From contig JAPHSX010000044.1 of assembly GCA_026196575.1 (NCBI GenBank), positions 1 through 52,260 of the forward strand: a stretch of DNA of 52,260 nucleotides, given 5' to 3'. The notes beneath the pieces were generated by a model. It was given only the letters and a program-made list of their open reading frames with translations. It did no database searches and was not told where the DNA came from. Positions 1 to 10,387 of this stretch are shown piece after piece. Source of the DNA: Gammaproteobacteria bacterium (GTDB taxonomy: Bacteria; Pseudomonadota; Gammaproteobacteria; Thiohalomonadales; Thiohalomonadaceae). Both the position numbers and the translations under genes were made by a program. Numbering within the stretch: position 1 is the stretch's first letter; each line of letters opens with the position of its first letter.

Positions 1-1176
1 AGAGGTGTTGATCACGTTGCCGTGGCCCAGGTTCTCGAAGAAGCCGGGCAGACGCAGGGCGTTCATACCACCGGAGATGATCGGGGTGGTGGGCTTCATG
101 CCGTGCCACTCCTGGTGGTAGAACGGACCCTGGCAGGAATCACGCTCGATCATGTAGGCGATAACCTTGTCATCCTTGCCGCCTTCCATCTTGCCGAAGC
201 CCATGGTGCCGACGTGGATACCGGAGGCACCCTGCAGACGTGACATCTTGGCCAGAACGAAGGCGGTGTAGCCGCGAACGGATGACGGCGAGGTGACAGC
301 ACCGTGGCCGGCACGATGGTAGTGCAGGTACTGACCGGGGTACTGGCGACGGGCGGTGGTAACCATACCGGGGCCACCAACATAACCGTCAACCAGGAAG
401 GCAACCTTGTCGGCGTCGGCACCGAATGTTTCCAGTACGAAGTCGGCACGGGCACACATTTCGTAGTGGTCGTCGGCGGTGATGTTGGCAGAGAACAGCT
501 TGGCCTGACCGGTTTCGTCCTGGGCGCGCTTCATGGCGTCAGCAACAAGAGGGATAACCTTCTTCATCGGGCAGAAGACCTGGTTACCCTGGGGCTCGTC
601 GTTCTTGATGAAGTCACCACCGAGCCAGAACTGGTAGGCCGCGTGAGCGAAGGGCTCGGGACGCAGGCCCAGCTTCGGCTTGATGATGGTACCGGCGATG
701 TAACCACCGTTCTCGACCGGGCGGCCGAGGATACGCCACATGTCGCTGATGTCCTTGGCCGGGCCATCGAACAGCTGCAGCATACGCGGCGGAACATAGA
801 AGTCCTGCATCTGCAGGTTCTTACAGTCGCCCATACCCTGGTTATTACCAATGGCCAGGGTGAGGAAGGAAACGATCATGGCGCGGCCGTCGATGACGTT
901 GCGGTCGAAGAGGTCGTTCGGGTAGGCGATCTTGATGATGCCCTTGGCTTCATCGCTGTAGTAAACCAGGGCGTCTACGCCCTTGGTGAAGTCATCGGTG
1001 GTAGAAACTTCAACGTTGGTACCGGTAGACGACTCGGCAGCGATGTGCGCCGCCACTTCCAGGTAGCCGTAGCCTTCAGCAGGCTGCATGGTGTAGGCAA
1101 CCAGGATGTGGCCACCACCGGCGATCAGGTCCTCTTCTTTCAGGGAAAGGTCAGCGTAACGTGCAGATTGATCCAT
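1..1176 (-). CDS. cbbM: Form II ribulose-bisphosphate carboxylase (RuBisCO), 3' end cut by window edge
   Basis: This enzyme fixes CO2 onto ribulose 1,5-bisphosphate in the Calvin cycle. The first 392 residues are present; form II enzymes are about 460 residues long, so roughly 70 C-terminal residues lie outside the window. The translation carries the form II landmarks with Rhodospirillum rubrum numbering: [11 protein letters not shown] with Lys166, [11 protein letters not shown] with the carbamylated Lys191 and metal ligands Asp193 and Glu194, and loop 6 [11 protein letters not shown]. The start at 1176 ([10 protein letters not shown]) follows an AGAGGTG ribosome binding site. The absence of form I motifs and of a small-subunit gene in the window supports form II. 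A promoter and a CbbR-type palindrome lie upstream. Confidence 0.97.
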   Translation of the reverse strand, partial: MDQSARYADLSLKEEDLIAGGGHILVAYTMQPAEGYGYLEVAAHIAAESSTGTNVEVSTTDDFTKGVDALVYYSDEAKGIIKIAYPNDLFDRNVIDGRAMIVSFLTLAIGNNQGMGDCKNLQMQDFYVPPRMLQLFDGPAKDISDMWRILGRPVENGGYIAGTIIKPKLGLRPEPFAHAAYQFWLGGDFIKNDEPQGNQVFCPMKKVIPLVADAMKRAQDETGQAKLFSANITADDHYEMCARADFVLETFGADADKVAFLVDGYVGGPGMVTTARRQYPGQYLHYHRAGHGAVTSPSSVRGYTAFVLAKMSRLQGASGIHVGTMGFGKMEGGKDDKVIAYMIERDSCQGPFYHQEWHGMKPTTPIISGGMNALRLPGFFENLGHGNVINTS

Positions 1177-1295
1177 TTGGATACACCTCTATACAGTTAG
1201 ATAAAAAATCGTGCGGCGAAAAACATGATGGCCTCCGCCCGCTTGCCGATTAGGGTGGTGCTGCGGCTCGATGAACCGGCGTAATCGGGAAACAG

Positions 1296-1324
1296 ACTAT
1301 AGCCGCTACGTTCCTATAAGTTAA
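1296..1324 (-). promoter_or_regulatory. Probable sigma70 promoter of cbbM
   Basis: On the minus strand TTAACT (1319-1324) and TATAGT (1296-1301) are separated by 17 bases, matching the -35 and -10 consensus at four and five of six positions. The inferred start point is near 1289, giving a leader of about 113 bases before cbbM. The site was read by eye; no start point is mapped. Confidence 0.6.
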
Positions 1325-1346
1325 TTAAAATGAAATGATGGAATAG

Positions 1347-1362
1347 ATAAGGTATTCCTTAT
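1347..1362. promoter_or_regulatory. Putative CbbR operator upstream of cbbM
   Basis: ATAAGGTATTCCTTAT is a perfect 6-base inverted repeat with a 4-base spacer. It contains TAA-N8-TTA, which fits the TNA-N7/8-TNA pattern described for CbbR. Its centre lies about 65 bases upstream of the inferred cbbM start point, the usual position of a LysR recognition site. A near copy overlaps the cbbR start codon. Confidence 0.6.
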
Positions 1363-1373
1363 GATCCACCCCA

Positions 1374-1970
1374 TCAGCGCGCCTCCGGCTTCACCGCCAT
1401 CGCCACGGTGTATTGCGGCCCCTGCTTCAGTTTTTTGTAGTTACCAAAGACCTCGTTACAGGCGCGTTTGATAAACTCACGCAGCCCGGTGATGGTGACC
1501 AGATAGAGCCGCCCCCCCGGCTTGAGGTGCGCCAGCGCATCGTGCAGAAAGAGGTAGAGCATCTCGTTGCCCACCTTGGCCGGGATGTTGGAGGCGATAA
1601 GGTCAAAGCGGCGCTCGCCGATGTGGTTAAAGCCGTTGCTCAGCAGCGCCTCGCCATTGGTAATGCCGTTACGGGCGAGATTGGCGCGGGCATACTCCAC
1701 CGCCACAAAGTCGCGATCCACCAGCAGTGTCTGCCCCTTGGGGGCGAGGCGCGCCATGGTCATGCCGATGGGGCCGTAGCCGCACCCCAGGTCCAGGCAG
1801 TCGTCCGCCTCAGCAATCTCCATGTAGTCGAGCAGCATCAGTGTGCCGGCGTCGATCTCGCGCGGCGAGAAGGTCCCCCAGGTGGTGTGAAAGTTGAGAT
1901 GCTGCCCCTTCAGGGTCGCGTTGAAGACGATATCCTGGCGGAGCTTTTTAAGGTCTGTGGGCGCGGCCAT
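1374..1970 (-). CDS. RsmC/MTS-like class I SAM-dependent methyltransferase
   Basis: The 198-residue product has a Rossmann-type methyltransferase fold. The SAM-binding motif DLGCGYGPIG sits near residue 60, followed by an acidic loop (LLVDRDFVAVEYA) and a late LKPGGRLYLVTI strand. The small-subunit rRNA methyltransferases of this superfamily carry NPPY or NPPF at the catalytic loop; here it reads SNIPAK, so the substrate is uncertain. I chose the ATG at 1970 (MAAPTDLKKL) because residues further upstream do not look like family sequence. The gene is divergent from cbbR and ends just before the palindrome in front of cbbM, so it lies between the regulator and its likely target. The substrate is unknown. 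Confidence 0.8.
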   Translation of the reverse strand: MAAPTDLKKLRQDIVFNATLKGQHLNFHTTWGTFSPREIDAGTLMLLDYMEIAEADDCLDLGCGYGPIGMTMARLAPKGQTLLVDRDFVAVEYARANLARNGITNGEALLSNGFNHIGERRFDLIASNIPAKVGNEMLYLFLHDALAHLKPGGRLYLVTITGLREFIKRACNEVFGNYKKLKQGPQYTVAMAVKPEAR

Positions 1971-2026
1971 CGCACTTATCCTCTGAAGAGCGCCATCCCG
2001 TAAGGGGCAGGCGGCGAAAAAACGGC

Positions 2027-2032
2027 TATGAT
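2027..2032 (+). promoter_or_regulatory. Possible -10 element of cbbR
   Basis: TATGAT lies 34 bases before the cbbR ATG. No good -35 is visible at the expected distance, so an activator-dependent or weak promoter is possible. The start point would fall near 2039. Confidence 0.3.
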
Positions 2033-2051
2033 GATAGTTTTCCAAGCAACC

Positions 2052-2067
2052 ATAAGGTGAATCTTAT
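2052..2067. promoter_or_regulatory. Putative CbbR autoregulatory operator at the cbbR start
   Basis: ATAAGGTGAATCTTAT is a 5-base inverted repeat (ATAAG-N6-CTTAT) with the same size and outer bases as the perfect palindrome in front of cbbM. It spans the ribosome binding site and the first bases of the cbbR start codon, so bound protein would block its own transcription. That role is inference. Confidence 0.5.
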
Positions 2068-2986
2068 GGCAAAGATGAACATCACCCTGCGGCAACTCAA
2101 GGTCTTCTCCTCGGTGGCAAAGCATTTGAGCTTCACCCGCGCCGCCGAAGAGCTGCATCTTACCCAACCTGCCGTCTCGATGCAGGTAAAACAGCTGGAG
2201 GGGCAGCTGGAGATCCCGCTCTTTGAACAGCTGGGCAAGAAGATCTACCTCACCGAGGCGGGGGAGGAGGTGCAGCACTACAGCCGCGCCATTGCGCAGC
2301 AGCTGGACGACATGGCCACCGCGCTGGCCAACCTCAAGGGGCTGGAGCACGGCAAGCTGCGCATCTCAGTGGCGACCACCGCCAACTACTTCGCCCCCCA
2401 CCTGCTCGCCGCCTTTACCCGGCGCTATCCCGGGGTAAACGTCATCCTCGACGTCACCAACCGCCAGACCCTGCTGCGCCAACTGGCGGAGAACGAGGTC
2501 GACATGGTGATCATGGGCACCCCCCCGGCGGAGATGGAGCTGGAGGCCGGCCCCTTTATGGAGAACCCGCTGGTGATCATCGCCCCACCCGGCCACCCGC
2601 TGGCAAACCAGAGAGAGATCCCGCTCAAACAGCTGGAGCAGGAGGTATTTCTGCTGCGCGAGCCGGGCTCCGGCACCCGCAGCGCGATGGAGCGTTTCTT
2701 TGCCCGCCACGGCATCGCCATCACCACCAGTATGGAGGTGAGCTCCGACGAGGCGATCAAGCAGAGTGTGCAGGCGGGGCTGGGGCTGGGGGTGATGTCA
2801 CAGGACGCGGTGGAGATGGAGCTGACGCTGCAGCGACTGCAGATCCTCGACGTGGCGCACTTTCCCATCCAGCGCCACTGGTTCGTGGTGCATCGCCGTG
2901 GCAAGCGCCTCTCGGCCATTGCCCAGGCCTTCAAGAGCTTTTTGCTCGATGAGGCCGCCGCCCTGCTCGACAAGCCGCCCGGCTAA
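2066..2986 (+). CDS. cbbR: LysR-family transcriptional regulator CbbR
   Basis: The 306-residue protein has an N-terminal winged helix-turn-helix (LRQLKVFSSVAKHLSFTRAA, then QPAVSMQVKQLE) and a LysR substrate-binding domain starting near residue 90 (GKLRISVATTANYFAPHLL). This sequence type, including the phrase ATTANYFAPHLL, is typical of CbbR, the activator of RuBisCO operons. I chose the ATG at 2066 (MAKMNITLRQL), which has AAGGTGA five bases upstream; an in-frame GTG at 2057 and an ATG at 2075 are less likely or equivalent starts. The gene is divergent from the methyltransferase gene that separates it from cbbM. A palindrome overlapping the start suggests autoregulation. Confidence 0.93.
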   Translation: MAKMNITLRQLKVFSSVAKHLSFTRAAEELHLTQPAVSMQVKQLEGQLEIPLFEQLGKKIYLTEAGEEVQHYSRAIAQQLDDMATALANLKGLEHGKLRISVATTANYFAPHLLAAFTRRYPGVNVILDVTNRQTLLRQLAENEVDMVIMGTPPAEMELEAGPFMENPLVIIAPPGHPLANQREIPLKQLEQEVFLLREPGSGTRSAMERFFARHGIAITTSMEVSSDEAIKQSVQAGLGLGVMSQDAVEMELTLQRLQILDVAHFPIQRHWFVVHRRGKRLSAIAQAFKSFLLDEAAALLDKPPG

Positions 2987-3004
2987 CCCTGCTTCGATAC
3001 AACG

Positions 3005-3031
3005 AAAAAAGGCGCCCGCGGGCGCCTTTTT
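3005..3031. terminator. Bidirectional intrinsic terminator between cbbR and fba
   Basis: A perfect GGCGCCCG/CGGGCGCC palindrome (3011-3026) is flanked by A6 on the left and T5 on the right, so it gives a hairpin plus U-tract on both strands. It lies between the convergent ends of cbbR and fba. Confidence 0.9.
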
Positions 3032-3054
3032 GCTGCAGTGGGAGAGAAACCCCC

Positions 3055-4119
3055 TTAGTTGACCTTGGGCTCCAGCTTGCCTGCCTCGTACTCCATGAAC
3101 ATGGTCTCCAGGGAGATCGGCTTGATCCTGGAGGCCTGACCGGCGGAACCGAAGGCCTCGAAGCGGTTTTTGCAGATCCCGGCCATCGCCTTGGTCGCCT
3201 CTTTGAGGAACTTGCGCGGGTCGAAGTTGGCGGGATTGTCGTGCAGGTGCTTGCGAATGGAGCCGGTGGAGGCCATGCGCAGGTCGGTGTCGATGTTGAC
3301 CTTGCGCACGCCGGACTTGATTCCCTCGACGATCTCGTCGACCGGCACGCCGTAGGTCTGACCCATGTCACCACCGAAATCGTTGATGATCTTGAGCCAG
3401 TCCTGCGGTACGGAGGAGGAGCCGTGCATTACCAGATGGACATTGGGGATGCGGTCGTGGATCTCTTTCACGCGGTCGATACGCAGGATCTTGCCGGTGG
3501 GCTCCTGGGTAAACTTGTAGGCACCGTGCGAGGTACCGATGGCAATGGCCAGGGCATCCACACCGGTCTGCTTGACGAAGTCAGCGGCCTCGTTGGGGTC
3601 GGTCAGCAGCTTGTCCATATCCAGCTTGCCCTCGGCTCCGTGGCCGTCCTCTTCACCCATCATGCCGGTCTCCAGTGAGCCGAGGCAGCCAAGCTCGCCC
3701 TCGACCGAGACGCCACAGGCGTGGGCCATGTCGACCACCTGCCTGGTGACATTGACGTTGTACTCGAAGCTGGAGGGGGTCTTGCCGTCGGCCATCAGTG
3801 AGCCGTCCATCATCACCGAGGAGAAACCGGACTGAATGGAGCGGGCACAGATCGCCGGCGAGGCGCCGTGGTCCTGGTGCATCACGACCGGAATGTTCGG
3901 GTACATCTCGATCGCCGCCTCGATGAGGTGACGCAGGAAGGGCTCACCGGCATAGGAGCGGGCACCGGCGGAACCCTGCAGGATCACCGGGCTGTCCACG
4001 GCAGCGGCGGCCTGCATGATAGCATGCACCTGCTCCATGTTGTTGACGTTAAAGGCGGGCAGACCGTAGCCATTTTCGGCAGCGTGATCCAGCAGTTGGC
4101 GCAAAGATACAAGGGCCAT
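3055..4119 (-). CDS. fba: Class II fructose-bisphosphate aldolase, Calvin-cycle subtype
   Basis: This zinc-dependent aldolase joins triose phosphates to fructose 1,6-bisphosphate (and probably sedoheptulose 1,7-bisphosphate) in the Calvin cycle and gluconeogenesis. The 354-residue length is normal. The metal site HQDHG is at residues 81-85, GELG at 141-144, and the phosphate-binding HGSSSVP and KVNIDTDLR motifs follow. It is the last gene of the minus-strand tkt-gap-pgk-pyk-fba cluster and ends at a strong terminator. The start at 4119 ([10 protein letters not shown]) has AAGGAG just upstream. Confidence 0.96.
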   Translation of the reverse strand: MALVSLRQLLDHAAENGYGLPAFNVNNMEQVHAIMQAAAAVDSPVILQGSAGARSYAGEPFLRHLIEAAIEMYPNIPVVMHQDHGASPAICARSIQSGFSSVMMDGSLMADGKTPSSFEYNVNVTRQVVDMAHACGVSVEGELGCLGSLETGMMGEEDGHGAEGKLDMDKLLTDPNEAADFVKQTGVDALAIAIGTSHGAYKFTQEPTGKILRIDRVKEIHDRIPNVHLVMHGSSSVPQDWLKIINDFGGDMGQTYGVPVDEIVEGIKSGVRKVNIDTDLRMASTGSIRKHLHDNPANFDPRKFLKEATKAMAGICKNRFEAFGSAGQASRIKPISLETMFMEYEAGKLEPKVN

Positions 4120-4195
4120 TTCGAACTCCTTAAGCTGTTTGTCGTGTAAATCGGTTAATCAAAAAATTGGCTGTTGGCGCGGGTAGCAACCAGTG

Positions 4196-5629
4196 CTACA
4201 CCAGGTCCCCCACCTTGACGATCTTCATCGCGTTGGTGCCACCGTGGATCCCCATCAGGTCACCCTTGGTAATGATCACCAGGTCGCCGTCGCGTACCGC
4301 ACCGCGGCGGCGCAGCTCGTCGATCGCCTCGCGGTTAAGCTCGGCGTGGTCGGTGGCGGTGACATCAAAACTGACCGGATAGACACCGCGATAGAGGGTG
4401 ACCTTGCGCCGGGTCTGCACCGTGCGCGTCATCGCGTAAATCGGGATCCCAGAGCTGATGCGCGACATCCACAGCGGCGTGGAACCCGATTCGGTCAGCG
4501 CCGCGATTGCCTTCACCTTGAGGTGGTTGGCGGTATACATCGCCGCCATCGCAATCGCCTCGTCGATATTGGTGAACTGGGTGTGGATGCGGTGTTCGGA
4601 CTGGGTGGCCTGACGTTGTTTCTCCGCCTCGATGCAGACCCGGTGCATCGCCGCGATCGCCTTGTCGGGATACTTGCCGGAGGCGGTCTCCGCCGAGAGC
4701 ATCACCACATCGGTGCCGTCGAGCACCGCGTTGGCCACGTCAAACACCTCGGCACGGGTCGGGATCTGGTTCTCGATCATCGACTCCATCATCTGCGTTG
4801 CGGTGATCACCACACGGTTCATCTCGCGCGCCTGGTGGATCAGCCGCTTTTGCACCGGCGGCAGGGCGGCGTCGCCAATCTCCACCCCCAGATCGCCGCG
4901 GGCGATCATAATGGCATCAGAGGCGGCGATGATCTCCTCGATCACCTCCAGCGCCTCGGCACGCTCAATCTTGGCAACGATGCCGCCCTTGCCGCCGGCG
5001 GCGACAAACAGCTCACGCGTCTCGTTGACATCGGCCGCATGGCGCGGGAAGGAGACCGCGAGGTAGTCCGCCTCGATGAGCGCGGCGGTCTTGATGTCCT
5101 CCCGATCCTTCTCGGTCAGCGCCGGCGCGGTAAGGCCACCGCCCTGCTTGTTGATCCCCTTGCGATCGGAGAGGTCGCCGCCAACCACCACGCGGCACCT
5201 CACCTCGGTGTTCTCGACGCTGTCTACCCACAGCACTACCCGCCCATCGTCCAGCAGCAGGGTATCGCCACGGGAGAGATCCTCATGCAGGTGTTTGTAG
5301 GCCGAGCCGACCCGCTCCACGGTGCCGCTGTTCTTGTCGTGGCTGGAGTCGAGAATGAAGCTGGCGCCCTCCTCCAGAAACACCTTGCCCCCGACAAAGC
5401 GCTCGATGCGGATCTTGGGGCCCTGCAGGTCGCACAAGACCCCTACCTGTCGGCCATGGGCACGGGCACGGTTACGCACCCGCTCGACCCGCTCGATATG
5501 CTCCTCTGCCGTGCCGTGGGAGAAGTTGATACGAACCACATCAACCCCCGCCTCGATCATCTTGTCGAGAACCTTCGGGTCATCGGTGGAGGGACCCAAT
5601 GTCGCCAGAATCTTTGTGCGTCTTTGCAT
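4196..5629 (-). CDS. pyk: Pyruvate kinase
   Basis: Converts phosphoenolpyruvate and ADP to pyruvate and ATP. The 477-residue protein opens with RRTKILATLGP, then has RINFSHG, CDLQGPKIR, the KIERAEA segment with the catalytic lysine, MIARGDLGVEI and TQMMESMI, and a C-terminal regulatory domain with SGSTPLWMSRISS. It lies between pgk and fba on the same strand, about 70 bases from each, which suggests co-transcription with Calvin-cycle genes. This links fixed carbon at the phosphoglycerate level to pyruvate. Confidence 0.96.
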   Translation of the reverse strand: MQRRTKILATLGPSTDDPKVLDKMIEAGVDVVRINFSHGTAEEHIERVERVRNRARAHGRQVGVLCDLQGPKIRIERFVGGKVFLEEGASFILDSSHDKNSGTVERVGSAYKHLHEDLSRGDTLLLDDGRVVLWVDSVENTEVRCRVVVGGDLSDRKGINKQGGGLTAPALTEKDREDIKTAALIEADYLAVSFPRHAADVNETRELFVAAGGKGGIVAKIERAEALEVIEEIIAASDAIMIARGDLGVEIGDAALPPVQKRLIHQAREMNRVVITATQMMESMIENQIPTRAEVFDVANAVLDGTDVVMLSAETASGKYPDKAIAAMHRVCIEAEKQRQATQSEHRIHTQFTNIDEAIAMAAMYTANHLKVKAIAALTESGSTPLWMSRISSGIPIYAMTRTVQTRRKVTLYRGVYPVSFDVTATDHAELNREAIDELRRRGAVRDGDLVIITKGDLMGIHGGTNAMKIVKVGDLV

Positions 5630-5697
5630 ACCGGTTATTCAATCACCCTATGTGACAGTAAAGAGGCGGCGGGGCTCTGCCGCGCCTCGGGGTTCGG

Positions 5698-6876
5698 TTA
5701 CTTCGCGCGTTCTTCCAGCATGGCCACGGCGGGCAGGGTCTTGCCCTCCAGGTACTCCAGGAAGGCACCGCCAGCGGTGGAGATATAGGAGACCTTGTCG
5801 TAGATATTGTACTTCTGGATCGCCGCGATGGTATCGCCGCCGCCCGCCAGGGAGAAGCCCTTGGCATTGGCGATGGCCATGGAGACGGTCTTGGTCCCCT
5901 CGCCAAACTGGTCGAACTCGAAGACACCAACCGGGCCGTTCCAGACGATGGTGCCGGCCTTGGCGATGATCTCGGCGAGCTCCTGTGCGGATTTGGGGCC
6001 AATGTCGAAGATCATGTCGTCATCGGCCACTTCATCGGCATTCTTCAGCACCGCCGGCTCGTTCTCGTCAAACTTCTTGCCGCACACCACATCGACCGCG
6101 ATCGGGATATGGGCGCCGCGTGCCTGCATCTTGGCGATCAGCGTCTTGGCGGTATCAACCAGATCATCCTCGCACAGTGACTTGCCGACGTTATGGCCCA
6201 TCGCCTTGAGGAAGGTGTTGGCAATACCACCGCCGACCACCAGCTGATCGACCTTCTCGGAGAGGGCCTCCAGCACGGTCAGCTTGGTGGAGACCTTGGA
6301 GCCGCCGACGATGGCGACCATCGGGCGGGCCGGGTTGGCCAGCGCCTTGGCCAGGTTGTCCAGCTCACTGGCCAGCAGCAGGCCGGCACAGGCGGTGGGG
6401 GCAAACTTGCCAACACCGTGGGTGGAGGCCTGGGCGCGGTGGGCGGTGCCAAAGGCGTCCATCACGAAGATGTCACACAAGGCGGCATACTTTTTGGACA
6501 ACGCCTCGTTGTCCTTCTTCTCGCCGGCGTTAAAGCGCACGTTCTCCAGCAGCACGCACTCGCCCTCGGCAACCTCAAAGCCGCCATTGAGGTAATCCTT
6601 GATGAGGCGCACCTCCCGGCCGAGCTTGGCCGACATATCGGCGGCGATGGGGGCCATCGAGTTCTCCTCATCGGCCTTGCCCTCCTCGGGACGGCCACGA
6701 TGCGACATCACCATCACCCTGGCGCCGGCCTTGAGGCAGTGCTCCACGGTCGGCATCGAGGCGCTGATACGGGCATCGGAGGTGACCTTGCCCTCTTTAA
6801 CGGGCACATTGAGGTCGGCACGGATTAGCACGCGCTTGCCCGCGAGATCCAGGTCGGTCAATTTGATAAAGGACAT
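5698..6876 (-). CDS. pgk: Phosphoglycerate kinase
   Basis: Phosphorylates 3-phosphoglycerate with ATP, the first reductive step after RuBisCO. The 392-residue length fits the bacterial family. Visible motifs are RADLNVPV near residue 19, SHRGRP near 58, the GGSKVSTKL hinge near 190, and the C-terminal nucleotide site GGGDTIAA followed by STAGGAFLE. The start at 6876 ([11 protein letters not shown]) follows AGGAGC. It lies downstream of gap after a 249-base spacer that holds a hairpin and an ERIC-like repeat, so its expression relative to gap may be tuned there. Confidence 0.97.
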   Translation of the reverse strand: MSFIKLTDLDLAGKRVLIRADLNVPVKEGKVTSDARISASMPTVEHCLKAGARVMVMSHRGRPEEGKADEENSMAPIAADMSAKLGREVRLIKDYLNGGFEVAEGECVLLENVRFNAGEKKDNEALSKKYAALCDIFVMDAFGTAHRAQASTHGVGKFAPTACAGLLLASELDNLAKALANPARPMVAIVGGSKVSTKLTVLEALSEKVDQLVVGGGIANTFLKAMGHNVGKSLCEDDLVDTAKTLIAKMQARGAHIPIAVDVVCGKKFDENEPAVLKNADEVADDDMIFDIGPKSAQELAEIIAKAGTIVWNGPVGVFEFDQFGEGTKTVSMAIANAKGFSLAGGGDTIAAIQKYNIYDKVSYISTAGGAFLEYLEGKTLPAVAMLEERAK

Positions 6877-6911
6877 GATGAAGCTCCTGCTGAGATTTAA
6901 AAAATTTTAAA

Positions 6912-6955
6912 AACGATTTGCCAAACCGTCAGGGCGTGGCTTGGCAAATGGTTTT
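6912..6955 (-). terminator. Hairpin with U-rich 3' side between gap and pgk (leaky terminator or stabilising stem)
   Basis: ATTTGCCAA (6916-6924) and TTGGCAAAT (6941-6949) form a perfect 9-base stem that extends to about 15 pairs with one mismatch. On the minus strand the stem is followed by TTTTTAAAATTTTTT, resembling an intrinsic terminator. Because pgk continues on the same strand 36 bases further on, partial termination or mRNA processing is the likely role. Confidence 0.55.
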
Positions 6956-7005
6956 ATGAGAAATCACGGGGGTAATAGATCTCACCCCGTAAATTCCATG
7001 CACAC

Positions 7006-8211
<1,206 letters not shown>

Positions 8212-10185
8212 TTACAGGACCTCGTTAACCGCGGCGACAACATTCTCGACGGTAAAGCCAAACTCCTTAAACAGCTGATCCGCCGGGGCGGACTCACCGA
8301 AGCGATCGATCCCCACCACCTTGTCGGCGTACTTGTACCACATCGCGGTCACACCAGCCTCGACGGCAACAGCGGGAACACTGGCCGGCAGCACCGCGCC
8401 CTGATAGACCGCATCCTGTGCCTCGAAGACATTGAGGTTGGGCATGGAGACGACGCGAATCTTCCTCTCCCCCATAGCTGCGGCGGCATCCATCGCCAGC
8501 GCCACCTCCGAACCGGTGGCAATGATGATGGCGTCCGGAGTACCGTCACAATCCTTAAGGATGTAACCGCCCCGGGTGATGTCGCTGATCTGCGCCGCGC
8601 TGCGCGCCTGATGCGGCAGCCCCTGACGCGAGAAGACGAGACAGGTCGGGCCATCCGTGCGCTCAACCGCCTGCTGCCAGGAAACGGCTGACTCCACCGC
8701 ATCACAGGGGCGCCAGACGCTCATGTTGGGGATGATGCGCATGGAGGCGATCTGCTCGACCGGCTGGTGGGTCGGGCCGTCCTCACCCAGACCGATGGAG
8801 TCATGGGTGTAGACAAAGATCACACGCTGCTTCATCAGTGCGGCCATGCGCAGGGCGTTGCGGGCGTACTCCATGAACATCAGGAAGGTGGCGCCGAAGG
8901 GGATGAGACCGCCGTGCAGGGCGATACCGTTCATAATGGCGGACATGCCGAACTCACGCACGCCGTAGCGCACGTAGTTGGAAACCTCGTTGGCGTCCAT
9001 CGGTTTGTAGCCCGACCACTCGGTCAGGTTGGAGCAACCGAGGTCGGCGGAGCCACCGAACAGCTCGGGCAGCATGGGCGAGTAAGCCTCGATGGCGGCC
9101 AGGGAGGCCTGGCGGGTGGCCGGACTCTTGGCGGCCGCATCGACAGCGGCGATGTAGGCCGCCGACTTCTCGGCCCAGTCGGCAGGCAGCTCACCCGACA
9201 TACGCTGTTCAAACTCGGCCGCCAGCTGCGGGTACTCGGCACGATAAGCCTCGAACTTCGCGTTCCACGCCTTCTCGGCGGCGGCGCCCTTCTCTTTGGC
9301 GTCCCAACCGTGATAGATCTCGGAGGGCACCTCAAAGGCGTCGTGATCCCAGCCCAGGGCGGCCTTGGTCAGGTTGATCTCCTCCTGGCCCAGCGGCGCG
9401 CCGTGACAGGCGTGGCTACCAGCCTTGTTGGGGGAGCCAAAGCCGATGGTGGTCTTGCAGCAGATCAGGGTCGGCTTGTCGGTCATCGCCTTGGCCATCT
9501 GGATGGCATTTTCCAGTGCTTCGTGATCATGGCCATCCACCGCGGGAATGACGTGCCAGCCATAGGCCTCGAAACGCTTGGGGGTATCGTCGGCGAACCA
9601 GCCATCCACATGGCCGTCGATAGAGATGCCGTTGTCGTCCCAGAAGGCGATCAGTTTACCCAGACCGAGGACACCGGCCAGGGAGCACGCCTCATGCGAG
9701 ATCCCCTCCATCATGCAGCCATCGCCGAGGAAGACGTAGGTGTGGTGGTCAACAATCTTGTGACCCTTCTGGTTGAAACGGCCCGCCATCGCCTTCTCGG
9801 CGATCGCCATGCCCACACCATTGGTGATCCCCTGGCCCAGCGGGCCGGTGGTGGTCTCAACGCCGGGCGCATAGCCATACTCGGGGTGACCGGGGGTGCG
9901 CGAGTGCAGCTGACGGAACTGCTTCAGGTCCTCAATGGAGAGGTCATAACCGGTGAGGTGCAGCAGCGAATAGATCAGCATCGAGCCGTGGCCATTGGAG
10001 AGGATAAAGCGATCACGATCAGCCCACTTGGGGTTGTTCGGGTTGTGCTTCATGTGGTCGTTCCACAGCACCTCGGCGATATCGGCCATACCCATCGGGG
10101 CACCGGGGTGACCCGAATTGGCCTTCTGGACCGCATCCATGCTCAGGGCACGAATGGCATTGGCTAAGTCTTTACGGCTTGGCAT
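8212..10185 (-). CDS. tkt: Transketolase
   Basis: This thiamine-diphosphate enzyme moves two-carbon units between sugar phosphates in the Calvin and pentose-phosphate cycles. The 657-residue length is standard. The thiamine-binding region includes [10 protein letters not shown] near residue 26 and [13 protein letters not shown] near 154. The pyrimidine domain has the family motif with [19 protein letters not shown], and the C-terminal domain follows. It is the first gene of the minus-strand Calvin cluster, with AAGGAGAAG before the start. The leader carries stacked short hairpins. Confidence 0.97.
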   Translation of the reverse strand: MPSRKDLANAIRALSMDAVQKANSGHPGAPMGMADIAEVLWNDHMKHNPNNPKWADRDRFILSNGHGSMLIYSLLHLTGYDLSIEDLKQFRQLHSRTPGHPEYGYAPGVETTTGPLGQGITNGVGMAIAEKAMAGRFNQKGHKIVDHHTYVFLGDGCMMEGISHEACSLAGVLGLGKLIAFWDDNGISIDGHVDGWFADDTPKRFEAYGWHVIPAVDGHDHEALENAIQMAKAMTDKPTLICCKTTIGFGSPNKAGSHACHGAPLGQEEINLTKAALGWDHDAFEVPSEIYHGWDAKEKGAAAEKAWNAKFEAYRAEYPQLAAEFEQRMSGELPADWAEKSAAYIAAVDAAAKSPATRQASLAAIEAYSPMLPELFGGSADLGCSNLTEWSGYKPMDANEVSNYVRYGVREFGMSAIMNGIALHGGLIPFGATFLMFMEYARNALRMAALMKQRVIFVYTHDSIGLGEDGPTHQPVEQIASMRIIPNMSVWRPCDAVESAVSWQQAVERTDGPTCLVFSRQGLPHQARSAAQISDITRGGYILKDCDGTPDAIIIATGSEVALAMDAAAAMGERKIRVVSMPNLNVFEAQDAVYQGAVLPASVPAVAVEAGVTAMWYKYADKVVGIDRFGESAPADQLFKEFGFTVENVVAAVNEVL

Positions 10186-10241
10186 TGGCTTCTCCTTAGA
10201 AGAGTTTCATTATGAATCTCGTGGCTCCCGTTCCGTCGTTA

Positions 10242-10273
10242 TCGCCACTGGCGACCCACTGTTCTACTGTGGG
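10242..10273 (-). promoter_or_regulatory. Stacked hairpins in the tkt leader
   Basis: TCGCC-ACT-GGCGA (10242-10254) is directly followed by CCCAC-N9-GTGGG (10255-10273). On the minus strand these form two adjacent stems 57 bases upstream of the tkt start. They could influence mRNA stability or translation; no known riboswitch is recognised. Confidence 0.35.
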
Positions 10274-10355
10274 ACGAAACCGAAACAGATAAATTGTTAC
10301 GCTAGTATTTGCCCGGCGAGACGCCGCGACAAATTCGTTCCTGTAATGGCCTCAT

Positions 10356-10387
10356 AAAAAAAGACCGCGGAACCACCGACCCGCGGT
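10356..10387 (-). terminator. Strong minus-strand intrinsic terminator upstream of tkt
   Basis: On the minus strand ACCGCGG, a 10-base loop and CCGCGGT form a perfect 7-base GC stem followed by C and seven Ts. No protein gene ends here: metK diverges and tkt starts 170 bases further on. The terminator therefore ends either a small RNA or an attenuated leader. Confidence 0.8.

Noticed and set aside
4193-5788. 531-codon open frame antisense to pyk
   Set aside because: Low-complexity His/Arg/Leu/Gly composition and full overlap with pyruvate kinase; no ribosome binding site or motif.
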